From contig NC_014221.1 of NCBI RefSeq assembly GCF_000092425.1, positions 1,617,001-1,681,000 on the forward strand: 64,000 nucleotides of DNA. The letters are read 5' to 3'. A program made the translations under genes and the position numbers. How positions within the stretch are numbered: the first letter of the stretch is position 1; every line of letters starts with the position of its first letter. A model generated the notes under the pieces. The model was not told where the DNA came from and made no database searches. It worked only from the letters and a program-made list of their open reading frames with translations. Source of the stretch: Truepera radiovictrix DSM 17093 (lineage in GTDB: Bacteria; Deinococcota; Deinococci; Deinococcales; Trueperaceae). Shown one piece after another: positions 23,026-32,187 of this stretch.

Positions 23026-24015
23026 ATGCCGCTTTTTCGGGTGACGACCGCCGTAGTGCTCGGGGCGCTGTTGGGCGCCGCGCTGGCCCAGGACCTGACG
23101 GTCTACTCGGGCCGCTCGGAGGACTTTATCGCCCCCTTGGTCGAGCGCTTCGAGGCGGAGACGGGGTTACAGGTCGACGTGCGCTACGGCAACACCGCGG
23201 AGCTCGCCGCGACGCTCCTCGAAGAGGGGGCCAACTCGCCCGCGGACGTCTTTTTCCCGCAAGATGGCGGCGCGCTCGGGGCGGTCGCGCGCGAGGGGCT
23301 CTTCGCCGAACTGCCCGGTGAGCTGTTGGAGCGCGTCGACGCCCGCTTCCGCTCCCCCGAGGGGCTCTGGGTCGGGGTCACGGGCCGCGCCCGCGTGCTC
23401 GCGTACAACACCGACAGCGTCAGCGAGGACGAGCTGCCCGCGAGCGTCTTTGAGCTCACCGAGCCCCAGTGGCAGGGGCGCGTCGGTTGGGCGCCGACGA
23501 ACGCCTCGTTCCAGGCGTTCGTCACCGCCATGCGGCTTTTGGAGGGCGAGGCGCGCACCCGCGAGTGGCTAGAGGGGATGCTCGCCAACGGCGTGCGGGC
23601 GTACGAGGGCAACACCCCTATCCTCGAGGCGCTCGGCCGCGGGGAGATCGACGCCGGCATCACCAACCACTACTACCTCTACCGCTTTCTAGAGGAGCAG
23701 GGCGAGAGCTTCCCGGTGCGCAACCACCTCTTCGAAGGCGGCGACGTCGGCTCGCTCATCAACGTCGCCGGCGTCGGCGTGCTCGCGAGCAGCGACCAGC
23801 GCGAAAACGCCGAGGCGTTCGTGGCCTACCTTTTAGAGGACGACGCGCAGACCTACTTTACCGAGACCGTGTTCGAGTACCCGCTCGTCCCCGGCATCCC
23901 GACCAACGAGCTTCTGGTACCGCTCGAGGAGATCGAGACACCCGAGATCGACCTCTCGAACCTCGACGACCTCGAGGCGACCCTGGAGCTCCTCGAGGAG
24001 GTCGGTGCCCTTTAA
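23026..24015 (+). CDS. fbpA: Ferric-iron ABC transporter substrate-binding protein
   Basis: A 329-residue exported protein of the FutA/FbpA family. The signal peptide runs to ALLGAALAQ, and the mature protein starts DLTVYSGRSEDFI. Conserved blocks are DVRYGNTAELAATLLEEG, ADVFFPQDGGALGAV, IDAGITNHYYLYRF with the pair of tyrosines used to hold Fe(3+), and FEYPLVPGIP. It should capture ferric ions outside the membrane and pass them to the permease encoded 111 bases downstream. A strong GAGGAGGA precedes the ATG. Transcription is probably iron-controlled through the palindrome at 22944-22974. Confidence 0.9.
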   Translation: MPLFRVTTAVVLGALLGAALAQDLTVYSGRSEDFIAPLVERFEAETGLQVDVRYGNTAELAATLLEEGANSPADVFFPQDGGALGAVAREGLFAELPGELLERVDARFRSPEGLWVGVTGRARVLAYNTDSVSEDELPASVFELTEPQWQGRVGWAPTNASFQAFVTAMRLLEGEARTREWLEGMLANGVRAYEGNTPILEALGRGEIDAGITNHYYLYRFLEEQGESFPVRNHLFEGGDVGSLINVAGVGVLASSDQRENAEAFVAYLLEDDAQTYFTETVFEYPLVPGIPTNELLVPLEEIETPEIDLSNLDDLEATLELLEEVGAL

Positions 24016-24126
24016 GCGCGGGAGCATCAGGAGCGGGCGGCGTGCCGCCCGCTTTCGCCTTGCGCTGAAGCGGGGCAGCGCTGACGTCGGTACCCACACG
24101 GGCGCCCGCGTCAAGTGGGGGGCGTT

Positions 24127-25716
24127 GTGAACACCCCGTCACCCGTTAGGGCGCGCCTGTGGCCCGCCGGAGCGCGCCGCCCCCCCCTGGTGCTCCTCGT
24201 ACCGAGCCTGCTCGTCACGGCGCTTATGCTCCTGCCGCTGCTCTACCTGCCGCTGCGCGCCCAGGACGCCTCGGGGGGGATGCTCGCCTACCTCACCCGA
24301 CCGCGCACCTTGCAGATCCTGTGGAACACGCTGCTGCTGGTGACCAGCGTGTCGGTCGCGAGCCTCGTCATCGCGCTGCCGGTTGCCTGGCTGACGCTGC
24401 GCACCGACCTCCCCGGTCGGCGGGTGTGGCTGGTGCTGGCCGCCTTGCCTTTGGTGATCCCCAGCTACGTCGGGTCGTTTGCCTATATCTCGGCGTTCGC
24501 CACCGGCGGGCTGCTCGCTTGGCTCCCCGTGAGGCTCCCCGCGCAGGGCTTCTGGGGGGCGTTTACCGTCCTTACACTCTTTAACTACCCCTATCTGCTG
24601 CTCGCGCTGCGCGCCGGGATGCAGGGGCTCGACCCGAGCTTGGAGGAGGCGTCGCGCAGCCTCGGGCACACCCGTTGGGGGGTTTTCTGGCGCGTGACGC
24701 TGCCGCTGCTGCGCCCAGCCATCGCCGCGGGCACGGTGCTCGTCGCGCTCTACGTGCTCTCGGACTTCGGCGCCGTGGCCATGCTGCGCTACGACACCTT
24801 TACCCGCGCCATCTTCGTGCAGTATCAAAACTCGTTTAACCGCGCCAACGCCGCGCTGCTCGCCCTCGTGTTGGTGGCGCTGATGGTGCTGATCCTGGCG
24901 GCCGACCAGCTTGTACGCGGCAGCAAGCGCGTCGCCCGCGTCGGGTCGGGGGTGCGGCGCAAAGCGGCGACGGTGCCGCTCGGGCGCTGGAAGCTGCCCG
25001 CGCTGCTCCTAATGACGCTGCTCGTCGGTACGGCGCTCGTCGCCCCGCTCTCGGTCGTCGGGGTGTGGTTCTGGCGGGGCGTCGCGGGCGGCCAAGCGCT
25101 CACGTTTAGCTGGCCGAGCGTGTGGAACACGGTGGGCGTAAGCGCCGCGAGCGCCCTTTTAAGCGTCGTCGCGGCGCTCCCCATCGCGGTGCTCGCGGTG
25201 CGCTACCCGTCGCCCTGGAGCGCGCTCGTCGAGCGGCTCTCGTACGTCGGCTTCGCCCTCCCCGGGGTGGTCGTGGGGCTCGCCTTCGTGTTTTTCGGGG
25301 TGCGTTACGTGCCCGCGCTGTACCAGACGCACGCGATGCTGCTCACGGCCTACCTAGTGCTCTTTTTGCCTCAGGCGGTCGCCAATGTGCGCGCCTCGCT
25401 CGTGCAGCTAAGCCCCAACCTCGAGGAGGCCGCCCGCAGCCTCGGGCGCAGCCCCTGGCGCACGCTCGTCGAGGTGACGCTGCCGCTCATTCGCGCCGGG
25501 CTCTTAAGCGGCGCGACGCTGGTCTTTCTGACCACCATGAAAGAGCTCCCCGTCACCCTGATTTTGCACCCGACGGGTTTTGAGACCCTGGCGACCAACG
25601 TGTGGCAAAAGACCTTCGGCGCCTTTTTCGCGCAAGCCGCGCCGTACGCGCTGGCGATCGTCGCCGTGTCGGCGGTGTCGGGGGGGCTGCTGCTCTGGCG
25701 TGAAGGGCGGTCGTAG
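24127..25716 (+). CDS. fbpB: Ferric-iron ABC transporter permease, fused double domain
   Basis: A 529-residue inner-membrane protein with two homologous halves, each of about six helices, as in FbpB/AfuB permeases. The two ATPase-docking loops are LEEASRSLGHTRWGVFWRVT and LEEAARSLGRSPWRTLVEVT, near residues 175 and 435. The central linker is basic (GSKRVARVGSGVRRK). I use GTG 24127 because a G-rich ribosome site precedes it. GTG 24115 is an alternative. Together with fbpA and the divergent fbpC this completes a ferric-iron importer. Confidence 0.9.
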   Translation: MNTPSPVRARLWPAGARRPPLVLLVPSLLVTALMLLPLLYLPLRAQDASGGMLAYLTRPRTLQILWNTLLLVTSVSVASLVIALPVAWLTLRTDLPGRRVWLVLAALPLVIPSYVGSFAYISAFATGGLLAWLPVRLPAQGFWGAFTVLTLFNYPYLLLALRAGMQGLDPSLEEASRSLGHTRWGVFWRVTLPLLRPAIAAGTVLVALYVLSDFGAVAMLRYDTFTRAIFVQYQNSFNRANAALLALVLVALMVLILAADQLVRGSKRVARVGSGVRRKAATVPLGRWKLPALLLMTLLVGTALVAPLSVVGVWFWRGVAGGQALTFSWPSVWNTVGVSAASALLSVVAALPIAVLAVRYPSPWSALVERLSYVGFALPGVVVGLAFVFFGVRYVPALYQTHAMLLTAYLVLFLPQAVANVRASLVQLSPNLEEAARSLGRSPWRTLVEVTLPLIRAGLLSGATLVFLTTMKELPVTLILHPTGFETLATNVWQKTFGAFFAQAAPYALAIVAVSAVSGGLLLWREGRS

Positions 25717-25724
25717 CGCCCCCG

Positions 25725-26141
25725 TCAGGGGGCGCCGCGCGGCGGGTCGCCCTCGGCGGCGAGCTGCTGCAGCTCGTCGTCGGTAAAGAGCCGCGAACGG
25801 ATCAAAAAGCGCACCCCTTCAGGCGCTTCGACGGAAAAGCCGCTCCCGCGCCCCTTGACGACGTCCACCGTGAGGTGGGTGTGCTTCCAGTAGGCGTACT
25901 GCGAGGCGCTCATGTAAAAGGGGGTGCCCGCGACGGTGCCCAGAAAGACGTCGGAGCCGCCCACCTTGAACTCGCCGCGGGGGTAACACATCGGCGAGGA
26001 GCCGTCGCAGCAGCCGCCCGACTGGTGAAACATCAGGGGGCCGTGAAGCGCCTCGAGCCGCCTCAAAAGCGCCGCCGCCTGCGGGGTGATGGCGACGCGC
26101 TCCAAGCGTCGGGGGGCGGTTGCACCCTCTGCACTAGCCAT
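25725..26141 (-). CDS. DUF779 protein
   Basis: A 138-residue member of the DUF779 family, whose genes often sit next to aldehyde dehydrogenases. The diagnostic stretch FHQSGGCCDGSSPMCYP with three cysteines is at about residues 39-55 and may bind a metal or act in redox chemistry. VFLGTVAGTPFYMS and YWKHTHLTVDVV are also family blocks. A strong AAGGAGG precedes the ATG. It follows the aldehyde dehydrogenase gene on the same strand across 91 bases that contain the bistable hairpin. The molecular function is not known to me, and association with the dehydrogenase is an inference from context. Confidence 0.85.
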   Translation of the reverse strand: MASAEGATAPRRLERVAITPQAAALLRRLEALHGPLMFHQSGGCCDGSSPMCYPRGEFKVGGSDVFLGTVAGTPFYMSASQYAYWKHTHLTVDVVKGRGSGFSVEAPEGVRFLIRSRLFTDDELQQLAAEGDPPRGAP

Positions 26142-26174
26142 AGTCCTCCTTTTCGGCGTCTCGCTTACACGCGC

Positions 26175-26236
26175 CTAGCCGTTACGGGGTGTGTGGCCCG
26201 TAACCCACACACAGGCCACACGCCCGTAGAGGCTAG
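26175..26236 (-). promoter_or_regulatory. Bistable inverted-repeat array between two co-directional genes
   Basis: Four abutting 8-mers read A-B-A'-B': GTTACGGG (26181-26188), GTGTGTGG, CCCGTAAC (26197-26204), CCACACAC (to 26212). The A/A' and B/B' hairpins cannot form together. A third, longer pairing joins CTAGCC-TACGGG-GTGTGGCC (26175-26198) to GGCCACAC-CCCGTA-GGCTAG (26214-26236), about 20 base pairs. The last bases overlap the aldehyde dehydrogenase stop codon. Confidence 0.65.
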
Positions 26237-27753
26237 AAAAAGCCGAGCGGCTGCTCGCTATAGGAGACCAGCAGGTTCTTCGTCTGCTGGTAGTGCGCGA
26301 GCATCATCTTGTGGGTTTCGCGCCCGACGCCCGACTGCTTGTAACCGCCGAAGGCCGCGTGTGCGGGGTAGGCGTGGTAGTTGTTCACCCACACGCGCCC
26401 CGCCTGGATCCCCCGCCCCATCCGGTAGCAGGTGTTGGCGTCGCGGCTCCACACCCCGGCGCCGAGGCCGTAGAGGGTGTCGTTGGCGATCTCGAGCGCT
26501 TCGGCCTCGTCTTCGAAGGCGGTCACCGAGACGACCGGGCCGAAGATCTCCTCCTGGAAGATGCGCATCTGGTTGTGCCCCTCGAAGACGGTGGGTTCGA
26601 CGTAGTAGCCCCCCTCGAGGTCGCCCTCGAGCGTCGCGCGCTCACCGCCGGCGAGCACCTTGGCGCCCTCTTGTTTGCCGATGTCGAGGTACGAGAGGAT
26701 CTTCTCGAGCTGGTCGTTCGAAGCCTGCGCGCCGAGCACCGTGTTGGGGTCCAGGGGGTTGCCGGGGCGGATCTTCTCGACGCGCGCCAGCGCCCGCTCC
26801 ATAAAGGCGTCGTAGATGCTCTTTTGGATGAGCGCCCGCGAGGGGCAGGTGCAGACCTCGCCCTGGTTAAGGGCGAACATCGCAAAGCCCTCCAAGCACT
26901 TGTCGAAGAAGGCGTCATCCTCGCGCATGACGTCCTCGAAAAAGATGTTCGGCGACTTGCCGCCGAGCTCCAAGGTCACCGGGATGAGGTTTTCCGAGGC
27001 GTACTGCATGATCAAGCGGCCCGTGGTGGTCTCCCCCGTAAAGGCGACCTTGCCGACGCGCGGGGAGCTCGCCAGCGGTTTGCCGGCCTCGACGCCAAAG
27101 CCCTGCACGATGTTGAGGACCCCGGCGGGGAGGAGGTCGGCGACGAGTTCGGCGACGTGCATGATGCCCACGGGCGTCTGCTCGGCGGGTTTGATGACGA
27201 CGCAGTTACCCGCCGCGAGCGCCGGCGCGAGCTTCCAGGCGGCCATCAAGATGGGGAAGTTCCAGGGGATGATCTGCCCGACCACGCCGATCGGTTCGTG
27301 GAAGTGGTACGCCACGGTGTCGTCGTCGATCTGGCTGATCCCCCCCTCTTGGGCGCGAATCGCACCGGCGAAGTAGCGGAAGTGGTCGATGGCCAGGGGC
27401 AGGTCGGCCGCGAGCGCCTCGCGGATCGGTTTACCGTTGTCCCAGGTCTCGATCTTGGCGAGCGTCTCGAGGTTCTCCTCGAGGCGTTCGGCGATCTTGA
27501 GGAGCACCGCAGCGCGTTCGGCGACCGAGGTCTTGCCCCAGGCGCCCTTCGCGGCGTGCGCCGCGTCGAGGGCCCGCTCGACATCCTCGGCGGTCGAACG
27601 CGCCACTTCGCAGAACACCTGGCCGGTGATCGGGGTCGGGTTCTCGAAGTACTGGCCCTTCGCGGGGGGGACGAACTCGCCCCCGATAAAGTTGTCGTAA
27701 CGCTTTTTAAAGGTGACGGGGGGGGAAACGCGGCTCTCGACATCCTGGATCAT
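26233..27753 (-). CDS. NAD-dependent aldehyde dehydrogenase
   Basis: A 506-residue aldehyde dehydrogenase that oxidises aldehydes, probably acetaldehyde, to acids. Key motifs are the NAD-site block [38 protein letters not shown], the general base Glu in [14 protein letters not shown], and the catalytic Cys in [11 protein letters not shown]. The sequence style ([20 protein letters not shown] opening) is that of the AdhB/ExaC-type acetaldehyde dehydrogenases found with DUF779. AAGGAGG lies 5 bases before the ATG. It sits between an alcohol dehydrogenase gene and DUF779 on the same strand, near the glyoxylate-shunt genes. Confidence 0.93.
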   Translation of the reverse strand: MIQDVESRVSPPVTFKKRYDNFIGGEFVPPAKGQYFENPTPITGQVFCEVARSTAEDVERALDAAHAAKGAWGKTSVAERAAVLLKIAERLEENLETLAKIETWDNGKPIREALAADLPLAIDHFRYFAGAIRAQEGGISQIDDDTVAYHFHEPIGVVGQIIPWNFPILMAAWKLAPALAAGNCVVIKPAEQTPVGIMHVAELVADLLPAGVLNIVQGFGVEAGKPLASSPRVGKVAFTGETTTGRLIMQYASENLIPVTLELGGKSPNIFFEDVMREDDAFFDKCLEGFAMFALNQGEVCTCPSRALIQKSIYDAFMERALARVEKIRPGNPLDPNTVLGAQASNDQLEKILSYLDIGKQEGAKVLAGGERATLEGDLEGGYYVEPTVFEGHNQMRIFQEEIFGPVVSVTAFEDEAEALEIANDTLYGLGAGVWSRDANTCYRMGRGIQAGRVWVNNYHAYPAHAAFGGYKQSGVGRETHKMMLAHYQQTKNLLVSYSEQPLGFF

Positions 27754-27886
27754 GGGGACCTCCTTCGGTCCAAAGGCGAGGACTTCTCGGGCGACCCCCT
27801 CTCCCAGGGGGCGCCGCTCGCACCTTGTTGCCGGCGTTCGTTTAGACCTTCTAGTATAGCGCCAACGCCGGGCGCGGGTGTAAGGG

Positions 27887-28909
27887 TCAGACCTGCAACA
27901 CCACGCGGCCGCTGATCTTGCCGGCGCGCATCTCGTCGAACACCGCGTTGACGTTCTCCAGGGGTTCGGTGCGGATGTTCGCCTTGACCTTGCCCGCGCC
28001 GGCGAACTCGAGCGCCTCGTTGAGGTCGCTGCGCGTGCCGACGATCGAGCCGCGGAGCGTGATGCCTTTTAGGACGACGTCGAAGATCGGAACCGGAAAG
28101 CTCCCCGGCGGCAGCCCGTTAAAGGCGATCGTCGCGCCGCGGCGCACGGCCCCGAGGATCTGCTCGAAAGCGCGCGCCGACACAGCCGTCACGAGCGCGC
28201 CGTGCACCCCGCCGAGGTCGCGTTGAATGCGCTCGGCGGGGTCGGCGTCGCGGGCGTTAACCACGTAGTCGGCGCCGAGGCGCGACGCGAGCTCGAGCTT
28301 GTCGTCGGCGACGTCGATGGCTGCGACGTTCATCCCCATCGCTTTGGCGTACTGCACCGCCATGTGCCCGAGCCCCCCGATGCCCGAGACCGCCACCCAC
28401 TGCCCGGGGCGCACCTCGGTCGCTTTGAGCCCCTTGTAGACGGTGACGCCCGCGCAGAGCACGGGGGCCGCTTCGGGGAAGTCGAGCCCGTCCGGCAAAT
28501 GCCCCACGTAGTTGGGGTCGGCGAGCACGTACTCGGCGTACCCCCCGTCGACCGAGTAGCCGGCGTTTTGCTGCTGCTCGCAGAGCGTCTCGCGCCCGCT
28601 TAGGCAGAACTCGCAGCGGCCGCAGGCGCTGTAGAGCCACGGCACCCCGATGCGCTCCCCCTCGCTGATCCCCTTGACGCCCGCCCCGACGGCGGCGACG
28701 TAGCCGACCCCCTCGTGGCCGGGGATCAGCGGCAGTTTGGGTTTGACCGGCCAGTCGCCCTCGGCGGCGTGCAGGTCGGTGTGGCACACCCCCGAGGCGA
28801 CGACTTTCATCACGATCTGCCCCGGCCCGGGTTCGGGCACCGGCACCTCGTCGATCGTCAGGGGTTGGTGAAAGGCGTGCACGACGGCAGCTTTCATCGT
28901 TTGGGGCAT
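27887..28909 (-). CDS. adhP: Zinc-dependent alcohol dehydrogenase, AdhP type
   Basis: A 340-residue medium-chain dehydrogenase that interconverts primary alcohols and aldehydes with NAD. The catalytic zinc ligands are in [14 protein letters not shown] and IPGHEGVG. The structural zinc cluster is [15 protein letters not shown]. The Rossmann site is [26 protein letters not shown] is 5 bases before the ATG at 28909. It is transcribed toward the aldehyde dehydrogenase 133 bases downstream, suggesting an alcohol to aldehyde to acid route. The leader region shared with malate synthase contains a perfect 12-bp palindrome. Confidence 0.93.
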   Translation of the reverse strand: MPQTMKAAVVHAFHQPLTIDEVPVPEPGPGQIVMKVVASGVCHTDLHAAEGDWPVKPKLPLIPGHEGVGYVAAVGAGVKGISEGERIGVPWLYSACGRCEFCLSGRETLCEQQQNAGYSVDGGYAEYVLADPNYVGHLPDGLDFPEAAPVLCAGVTVYKGLKATEVRPGQWVAVSGIGGLGHMAVQYAKAMGMNVAAIDVADDKLELASRLGADYVVNARDADPAERIQRDLGGVHGALVTAVSARAFEQILGAVRRGATIAFNGLPPGSFPVPIFDVVLKGITLRGSIVGTRSDLNEALEFAGAGKVKANIRTEPLENVNAVFDEMRAGKISGRVVLQV

Positions 28910-29229
28910 CGCGTCCTCCTTCCTAGGGGCTAGGGTGCAGCTCGCGGCCACGCCCGGCAGCGGCCGACGAGCCCGCTCGGCGCTGGCGACCTCCTCTCCG
29001 GCAAGCCCAGCCAGGAGCTCCCCAGCGAGGCCCGCTTCACGCTTTGGTGTGAGCTGAAGTGTAGCGCGGCGAGGTTGGTTTTAGGTTGGTGCGCCGAGGC
29101 GGCCGCTCGGGAGCGCGGTGTGGTGGTGTAGCTTGGCGAAGCTACACCACGGGGGCGTGTAGCGCCCGGGCGATTACACGGCCCCTCGGCCGCGCGCGGC
29201 TGGGCATACTGCGGCCTAGGAGGTGGCAT
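28910..29229. other. 320-base divergent regulatory region
   Basis: No gene is seen. It separates adhP (minus) from malate synthase (plus). It contains AGGTTGGT twice with an 11-base period (29072-29079 and 29083-29090), the palindrome at 29123-29150, and an extended -10-like TGGGCATACT (29201-29210) about 20 bases before the malate synthase GTG. Confidence 0.55.
29123..29150. promoter_or_regulatory. Perfect 12-bp stem with GGCG loop
   Basis: GTGGTGTAGCTT (29123-29134), GGCG, AAGCTACACCAC (29139-29150). It lies at the 5' side of both flanking genes and has no T run, so an operator is more likely than a terminator. Confidence 0.6.
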
Positions 29230-30783
29230 GTGACGGTTGAGGTACAGGCCAAAACGCCAGAGGCGGCGCAGACGGTCTTGAGCCCAGGGGCGCTCGAGTT
29301 TTTAAGGGCGCTCCAGCGCGAGTTTGGCACCCGGCGCCGCGAGCTCTTGGCGCGGCGCGCGGCGCGGCAGCGGGCCTTTGACGCGGGGGAAGACCCCGAC
29401 TTTCTCCCCGAGACGCGCGCGGTGCGAGAGGGCGACTGGCGCGTCGCGGAGGCGCCCGCTGACCTGATGGACCGCCGCGTCGAGATCACCGGCCCCGCCG
29501 AACCCAAGATGATCATCAACGCGCTCAACTCGGGCGCAAAGGTCTTCATGGCCGACTTCGAGGACGCGCTGTCGCCGACGTGGCACAACGTCTTAGCGGG
29601 GCAGCGGGCGCTCGCCGCGGCGGTGCGGCGGACGCTCGTGCACGAAGCGCAGGGCAAGACCTACCGGCTCGGGGAGGCTTTGGCGACGCTCGTGGTGCGC
29701 CCCCGCGGGTGGCACCTCGAGGAGCGGCACGTGCACGTAGACGGCGCGCCGATCTCGGCGAGCCTCTTCGACTTCGGGCTCTTCTTGTTCGGCAACGCCC
29801 ACGAGCTCCTCGAGCGCGGTTCGGGCCCTTACTTCTACCTGCCCAAGCTCGAGAGCCACCTCGAGGCGCGGCTCTGGAACGACGTCTTCAACTTCGCCCA
29901 GGACTACCTAAGAATCCCGCGCGGGACGATTCGGGCGACCGTCCTGATCGAGACGCTCCCCGCCGCCTTCGAGATGGACGAGATCCTCTTCGAACTCAAA
30001 GACCACGCCGCGGGGCTTAACGCCGGGCGCTGGGACTACATCTTCTCGTTTATCAAGACCTTCCGCGCGCGCCCCGACAAGCTCTTGCCCGACCGCGCGC
30101 AGGTCACCATGACGGTGCCCTTTATGCACGCCTACACGGAGCTGCTCATTAAAACGTGCCACAAGCGCGGGGCGCACGCCATGGGCGGAATGGCGGCCTT
30201 TATCCCCAACCGCAAGGACCCCGAGGTCACCGAGCGGGCGCTCGAAAAGGTGCGCGAGGACAAACGCCGCGAGGCTAGGGCGGGGTGCGACGGCACCTGG
30301 GTCGCCCACCCCGACCTCATCCCGGTCGCCATGGCCGAGTTCGACGCGGTGCTTGGGGACGCCCCCCACCAGAAGGCGCGCGGACGCGAGGAGGTCGCGG
30401 TGCGCGCCGAGGACCTCGTCAACGCCGACGTGCCCGGGGGGGCGGTGACCGAGGCGGGGGTCAGGAACAACATCAACGTGGCGCTGCAGTACCTCAGCGC
30501 GTGGCTCTCGGGTACGGGCGCCGCCGCCATCCACAACCTCATGGAGGACGCCGCGACGGCCGAGATCTCGCGCGCGCAGCTCTGGCAGTGGCGCACGCAC
30601 GGGGCGACGCTCGAGGGAGGCGAGCGGGTCTCCGAGGCGCTCTACCGGCGCCTCAAAGATGAGGAGCTGGCCAGCCTTCAAGGGGCGCACCTCGAAACGG
30701 CGGCCGAGCTGCTCGATCACCTCGTGCTAAACCCCGAGTTCGAAACCTTTTTGACCCTGCGCGCTTACGCGCACCTCGACTAG
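29230..30783 (+). CDS. aceB: Malate synthase A
   Basis: Condenses glyoxylate and acetyl-CoA to malate in the glyoxylate shunt. The 517-residue length fits the A isoform. Signatures are the [15 protein letters not shown] block with active-site acids, [39 protein letters not shown] shortened to its core [12 protein letters not shown], and the C-terminal [20 protein letters not shown] region with the catalytic Asp. GTG 29230 is preferred because AGGAGGT precedes it. The longer frame upstream runs through the palindrome. It is followed 63 bases later by isocitrate lyase. Confidence 0.94.
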   Translation: MTVEVQAKTPEAAQTVLSPGALEFLRALQREFGTRRRELLARRAARQRAFDAGEDPDFLPETRAVREGDWRVAEAPADLMDRRVEITGPAEPKMIINALNSGAKVFMADFEDALSPTWHNVLAGQRALAAAVRRTLVHEAQGKTYRLGEALATLVVRPRGWHLEERHVHVDGAPISASLFDFGLFLFGNAHELLERGSGPYFYLPKLESHLEARLWNDVFNFAQDYLRIPRGTIRATVLIETLPAAFEMDEILFELKDHAAGLNAGRWDYIFSFIKTFRARPDKLLPDRAQVTMTVPFMHAYTELLIKTCHKRGAHAMGGMAAFIPNRKDPEVTERALEKVREDKRREARAGCDGTWVAHPDLIPVAMAEFDAVLGDAPHQKARGREEVAVRAEDLVNADVPGGAVTEAGVRNNINVALQYLSAWLSGTGAAAIHNLMEDAATAEISRAQLWQWRTHGATLEGGERVSEALYRRLKDEELASLQGAHLETAAELLDHLVLNPEFETFLTLRAYAHLD

Positions 30784-30846
30784 GCCCGTATCCCCCACCC
30801 CCCACGCACCTCGCGCCAGGGAGGCGCGAACGCGAAAGGAGAGCCC

Positions 30847-32133
30847 ATGTCGCAGCCCCAAACGACCCAAGACGCCCAAACCCTAGCGAGCCTCTGGTCC
30901 ACCGACCCGCGCTGGAGCGGGATCGAGCGGCCCTACAGCGCCGAGGAGGTGCTCGCCCTGCGCCCCTCGGTCAAGGTCGAGTACACCCTCGCGCGCCGCG
31001 GCGCCGAAAAGCTCTGGGACCTGCTGCACACCGAGCCCTACGTGAACACCTTCGGCGCGCTCACCGGCGCCCAGGCCGTGCAGATGGTCAAAGCGGGCCT
31101 TAAAGCCATCTACCTCTCGGGGTGGCAGGTCGCCGCCGACGCCAACCTCGCCGCCCACACCTACCCCGACCAGAGCCTCTACCCCGCCAACAGCGTCCCG
31201 GCCGTGGTGCGGCGCCTCAACAACGCCCTCATGCGCGCCGATCAGATCGACAAGCTAGAGGGCAACACCGCGACCGACTACTACGCGCCCATCGTCGCCG
31301 ACGCCGAGGCGGGTTTTGGCGGCCCCCTCAACGCCTTTGAGCTGATGCGCGCGATGATCGAAGCGGGTGCCGCCGGGGTGCACTTCGAGGACCAGCTCGC
31401 GAGCGAGAAAAAGTGCGGCCACCTAGGCGGCAAGGTGCTCGTACCGACCGGCACCTTTATCCGCACGCTGGCCGCCGCGCGCCTCGCCGCGGACGTCATG
31501 GACGTGCCGACGGTGCTGATTGCCCGCACCGACGCGCACGCCGCCACGCTCCTGACTTCTGACGTCGACGAGCGCGACCACCCCTTCCTCACCGGCGAAC
31601 GCACCCCCGAGGGGTACTTCTACGTCCGGCCGGGGCTCGAGGCCTCCGTCGCGCGGGCGCTCGCCTACGCCCCGTACGCCGACCTCATCTGGATGGAGAC
31701 CTCGACGCCCGACCTGGAAGAAGCGCGGCGGTTCGCCGAGGCGGTCCACGAGCACTTCCCTGGCAAGGGGTTGGCCTACAACTGCTCGCCCTCGTTTAAC
31801 TGGCGGCGCCACCTCGACGACGCCACCATCGCCGCGTTCCAGCGCGAGCTGGGCGCCATGGGGTACCGCTTCCAGTTCATCACCCTGGCGGGGTGGCACA
31901 CCCTCAACCTGCGCACCTTCGAGCTCGCGCGTGGCTACGCCGAATCCGGTATGAGCGCCTACGTCGCGCTCCAAGAGGAGGAGTTCGCCCGCGAACGCGA
32001 CGGCTACACCGCGACGCGCCACCAGCGCGAGGTCGGCACGGGTTACTTCGACCGCGTGCTGCAGACCGCCACCGCCGGGCAAGCGTCGACCGCCGCGCTG
32101 GTCGGCTCGACCGAAGCGGAGCAGTTTCACTAG
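30847..32133 (+). CDS. aceA: Isocitrate lyase
   Basis: Cleaves isocitrate to succinate and glyoxylate, the first step of the glyoxylate shunt. The 428-residue enzyme has the active-site signature [16 protein letters not shown] with the catalytic Cys near residue 190. [22 protein letters not shown] and [15 protein letters not shown] are further conserved blocks. AAAGGAG sits 6 bases before the ATG. Adjacent malate synthase completes the shunt, and the alcohol and aldehyde dehydrogenases upstream supply a source of acetyl units. An intrinsic terminator follows at 32162-32186. Confidence 0.95.
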   Translation: MSQPQTTQDAQTLASLWSTDPRWSGIERPYSAEEVLALRPSVKVEYTLARRGAEKLWDLLHTEPYVNTFGALTGAQAVQMVKAGLKAIYLSGWQVAADANLAAHTYPDQSLYPANSVPAVVRRLNNALMRADQIDKLEGNTATDYYAPIVADAEAGFGGPLNAFELMRAMIEAGAAGVHFEDQLASEKKCGHLGGKVLVPTGTFIRTLAAARLAADVMDVPTVLIARTDAHAATLLTSDVDERDHPFLTGERTPEGYFYVRPGLEASVARALAYAPYADLIWMETSTPDLEEARRFAEAVHEHFPGKGLAYNCSPSFNWRRHLDDATIAAFQRELGAMGYRFQFITLAGWHTLNLRTFELARGYAESGMSAYVALQEEEFARERDGYTATRHQREVGTGYFDRVLQTATAGQASTAALVGSTEAEQFH

Positions 32134-32161
32134 CGCGCCGCTCGAGCCTTCGCCAACGCTC

Positions 32162-32186
32162 AAAGCCCTCGCAAGGGGGCTTTTTG
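32162..32186. terminator. Intrinsic terminator after isocitrate lyase
   Basis: AAAGCCCTC, GCAA loop, GGGGGCTTT followed by further Ts. It can serve both converging genes since the reverse strand also has an A/T-rich end. Confidence 0.75.
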
Positions 32187-32187
32187 G

